DNA of 64,000 nucleotides, taken from assembly GCA_039980455.1 (NCBI GenBank), contig JBDXCG010000003.1, positions 496,001 to 560,000 of the forward strand, read 5' to 3'. This document shows, piece by piece, positions 62,158 to 64,000 of the stretch. Both the position numbers and the translations under genes were made by a program. The DNA is from CALINF01 sp039980455. Lineage in GTDB: Bacteria > Pseudomonadota > Gammaproteobacteria > Pseudomonadales > Halieaceae. The notes below the pieces were generated by a model that was given only the letters and a program-made list of their open reading frames with translations, was not told where the DNA came from and did not search any database. How positions within the stretch are numbered: position 1 is the first letter of the stretch; every line of letters starts with the position of its first letter.

Positions 62158-63076
62158 TATTCGCCTGCATCAATTTGTGAGTACCAGCGGCGATGCGTCT
62201 GAGTATTTGCTCGCCGTTGTCATCATTAACCAGTGCCACCACGATATAGGTAAGTCCATTTTGCTCAATCATGGCACTGTCGGCATGATAGTTTTTCCAG
62301 CTCCCGGACTTTCTCAGCATCGATAGTCCTTCCTCGCCGGCAAGCCCTGCTACAAATTTGTGATTGATACCGGGGCGGCCCAATATGTCACGCATAATTG
62401 CAGCGTGCTGTTCATCCAACAGCGAGCCAGCGTTCAGGCGATAGTACATCCGCGCGACCTGGTAAACAGTGGCGGCATGGGAGAAGCCGCCAATAGGATC
62501 TCTGCGATACGCGTCGGCCGCGGCATAGTCTTTGCCAACCCAGATGCCGCCGCTGCGCTGTGCATCGTAGAAGGCGAACTGCGGCTCCTGAAGTATGCTC
62601 AGCAAGTTTTCTCGTCCGACTTTGGCCAATACCTCTGTGGCGCATTCGTTGCACGACACGCGGATCATCGCATTCATATCTTCAAGAAGATCGTCATCGA
62701 GGATGAGCTGCCCGCGTTCGGCGGCTACCAGCGCGCCTAACGCGATGGCGAGTTTTGGCAGGCTGGCTGCGTACATCATATGATGACCGTTAACCATAGC
62801 CAGACGGTGAGCCTTGCCGTCGTCGATCAAGACTACGGCGACAGCTAGAAAATCTTCATTCACCAGGTTGCAGTAGTCCATGCTACAAAGCATGAACTCA
62901 AGTGCCGCTTGTAGTTCCGGATCCTGGTTAGGTGGTAAGTCTCCTGCTTGATGGTAGCGTTCCAGCTCTATTGCGTGGAGTAATGGCGCAAAGATGATAA
63001 GCATGCTAAAGCCAAGCAGGCAGCACTGCTGTAGAAAGGCTCTGATAGCGGGCTGGCTGCGGTGGTTATAGATCAA
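62132..63076 (-). CDS. Second class-A beta-lactamase-like serine hydrolase
   Basis: About 314 residues with an N-terminal hydrophobic segment (CCLLGFSMLIIFAPLLHA), then AASLPKLAIA (S-x-x-K, Ser105), RVSCNECATE (S-x-N) and LRKSGSW (K-S-G). Same family as its convergent neighbour but not a close copy. I prefer the TTG at 63076: GAGGA lies 7 nt upstream and it overlaps the saccharopine-dehydrogenase-type gene by only 11 bp. An ATG at 63112 would add twelve residues inside the upstream gene. Confidence 0.85.
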   Translation of the reverse strand: MIYNHRSQPAIRAFLQQCCLLGFSMLIIFAPLLHAIELERYHQAGDLPPNQDPELQAALEFMLCSMDYCNLVNEDFLAVAVVLIDDGKAHRLAMVNGHHMMYAASLPKLAIALGALVAAERGQLILDDDLLEDMNAMIRVSCNECATEVLAKVGRENLLSILQEPQFAFYDAQRSGGIWVGKDYAAADAYRRDPIGGFSHAATVYQVARMYYRLNAGSLLDEQHAAIMRDILGRPGINHKFVAGLAGEEGLSMLRKSGSWKNYHADSAMIEQNGLTYIVVALVNDDNGEQILRRIAAGTHKLMQANTTSLRVVP

Positions 63077-64000
63077 ACGCCACGTCCTCAATCTGTACGC
63101 AATCGCCGCCACGCTCTAATACGCTGAACCACTGCTCGATCTGATGTTTTTCGGCGGGCGCCGTACTCACGCCATGACTGATCTTGCCCGCGAGAATGTC
63201 TTCTACTGCCAGGCTCACCGGGATCGACACCAGTCGCGCCATAGCGGAGCCCGTTTCATTTCCCAGTGAGTCGAGGGTGCAGGCACGATGGAACAAGGTT
63301 TCTTGTTCAGACTGGCAATGTAGCTCTACGCTCAGTACCACACGGTCGGGCTCGTTATCTGCATACCGATAGTGTTGCCATAATTCATTTGATAGCGTGT
63401 TGAGCGTTTCTTCGTGGTTGTCACCACTCGCATCATGCAAGGTGTCGAAAATACCCTGCCAGGCAAGTGACCATCCCTGTAGCCGGAGCGTGCCGCGCAC
63501 GAACTCCTCGACTGGCCAACCGGGATCAAAGTTGTACTCAGACATAAATGGCAGTGAGTCACGGTTGGGGTAGGCTTCGAAAGTTTCACTGTGACCATTG
63601 AGATTGACGGAGTAGGGGGTAATTGCTTCCCACGGTCTTTCTGCAGTGCAATTCTCGCCAGCGGCGATATACCGGGCAGGTGTGAGCAAAGCGCGTAGCA
63701 CGCCCACAGGAGACCAGCTGAACTTGTAGCAGAAGTCATTGGATACAGCGGGAAAGCCGCCACAATACGAGCGAAAGGAAAGCTTTGCGCTGTTATCGTA
63801 GCGATCACTGCTTCGCCATGCATCAATCAAAAGGTGTGCCATGAGATGATCAAGTCCGGGATCCAGTCCCACCTCATTGACGAGGCATAGTTGTTGCTCG
63901 TGCGCACTTTCATCGAGTGCGCGCATAGCGTCGGAGACGTAGGAGCTGGAGACAAAGTGGGCACGGCCTGCAATGGCCAGCTTGGCTACCGCAACATGCA
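63066..64000 (-). CDS. Saccharopine dehydrogenase family protein (5'-truncated by the window edge)
   Basis: The coding frame runs off the right edge: residues upstream of the internal ATG at 63926 continue in frame (AGRAHFVSSSYVSDAMRALD), the conserved H-F-V-x-x-S-Y-V-S block of saccharopine dehydrogenases. CLVNEVGLDPGLDHLMAH follows, also a family hallmark, so the start lies outside the window. At least 310 residues are present. This type is often a lysine-catabolic saccharopine reductase or carboxynorspermidine-synthase relative; the substrate cannot be told. It is read before the serine hydrolase on the same strand and overlaps it. Confidence 0.85.
   Translation of the reverse strand, partial: HVAVAKLAIAGRAHFVSSSYVSDAMRALDESAHEQQLCLVNEVGLDPGLDHLMAHLLIDAWRSSDRYDNSAKLSFRSYCGGFPAVSNDFCYKFSWSPVGVLRALLTPARYIAAGENCTAERPWEAITPYSVNLNGHSETFEAYPNRDSLPFMSEYNFDPGWPVEEFVRGTLRLQGWSLAWQGIFDTLHDASGDNHEETLNTLSNELWQHYRYADNEPDRVVLSVELHCQSEQETLFHRACTLDSLGNETGSAMARLVSIPVSLAVEDILAGKISHGVSTAPAEKHQIEQWFSVLERGGDCVQIEDVAFDL

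Noticed and set aside
1..64000. tRNA, rRNA, insertion sequences, integrases or phage genes
   Set aside because: I looked in the intergenic gaps and found no cloverleaf-like sequence, transposase motifs or attachment-site direct repeats.

Overview
The window is ordinary chromosomal DNA of a gammaproteobacterium. The main evidence is the gene order sdhE-ygfX / nadB / rpoE-rseA-rseB-rseC-degP-lepA-lepB-rnc-era-recO-acpS, followed by cysM-relA-mazG and adk. An FNR/ANR-type regulator sits beside a complete cbb3 oxidase cluster, and an AlgP-like histone is present. Together with secreted sulfatases, a DUF3604 protein and a TonB-dependent receptor, this suggests an aerobic, probably marine relative of Pseudomonas/Cellvibrionales; the genus cannot be fixed from sequence reading alone. 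I see no rRNA, tRNA, CRISPR array, insertion sequence or prophage. Non-ATG starts are common (GTG for DUF3604, DUF1631-GGDEF-EAL, ung, rpoE, lepA, acpS and DUF3524; TTG for the first sulfatase, uppP and probably one serine hydrolase).

Layout. 1-3.9 kb: the tail of an unidentified gene, a secreted DUF3604 protein divergent from a lipoprotein sulfatase, and a small zinc-ribbon protein. 3.9-13.9 kb (minus strand): a long run starting with a Yip1-like membrane protein, then ccoN-O-Q-P, ccoG-H-I-S, a TauE/SafE-like copper-export-type membrane protein and an EEP-family hydrolase. It is headed by a perfect FNR box with a well placed -10. 13.9-16.3 kb: fnr/anr and hemN; hemN has its own FNR box. 16.3-22.7 kb: a 1355-residue DUF1631-GGDEF-EAL protein and a rare fusion of a glycosidase-like barrel with a WaaP/Kdo-kinase-like domain. 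22.8-27 kb: ung, ygfZ, sdhE, ygfX, nadB. 27-37.3 kb: the sigma-E envelope-stress operon with a candidate autoregulatory promoter, then translation, secretion and RNA-processing genes. 37.3-42.1 kb: cysM, relA, mazG, adk. 42.1-43.5 kb: an AlgP/H1-like DNA-binding protein whose tail is coded by 18-bp repeats. 43.5-50.2 kb: mobA, tsaB, uppP, a beta-hydroxyacid dehydrogenase, an M18 aminopeptidase, a queuosine-mannosyltransferase-like protein, trpS. 50.2-55.5 kb: a TonB-dependent receptor, a DUF3313 lipoprotein, pldA, purC. 55.9-64 kb: an accessory-looking set of a secreted arylsulfatase, a DUF442 rhodanese/phosphatase-like protein, a secreted dikinase resembling plant glucan-water dikinase, two class-A beta-lactamase-like serine hydrolases facing each other, and a saccharopine-dehydrogenase-family gene running off the right edge.

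How it fits together. The 4-16 kb block reads as one low-oxygen regulon: Fnr senses oxygen, and its boxes precede hemN (anaerobic haem synthesis) and the high-affinity oxidase with its assembly factors. The 27-31 kb block is the RpoE envelope-stress circuit with its protease. The two most unusual loci are the exported GWD-like dikinase cassette (57.5-62 kb) and the pseudo-glycosidase/WaaP-like kinase fusion (20.5-22.7 kb).
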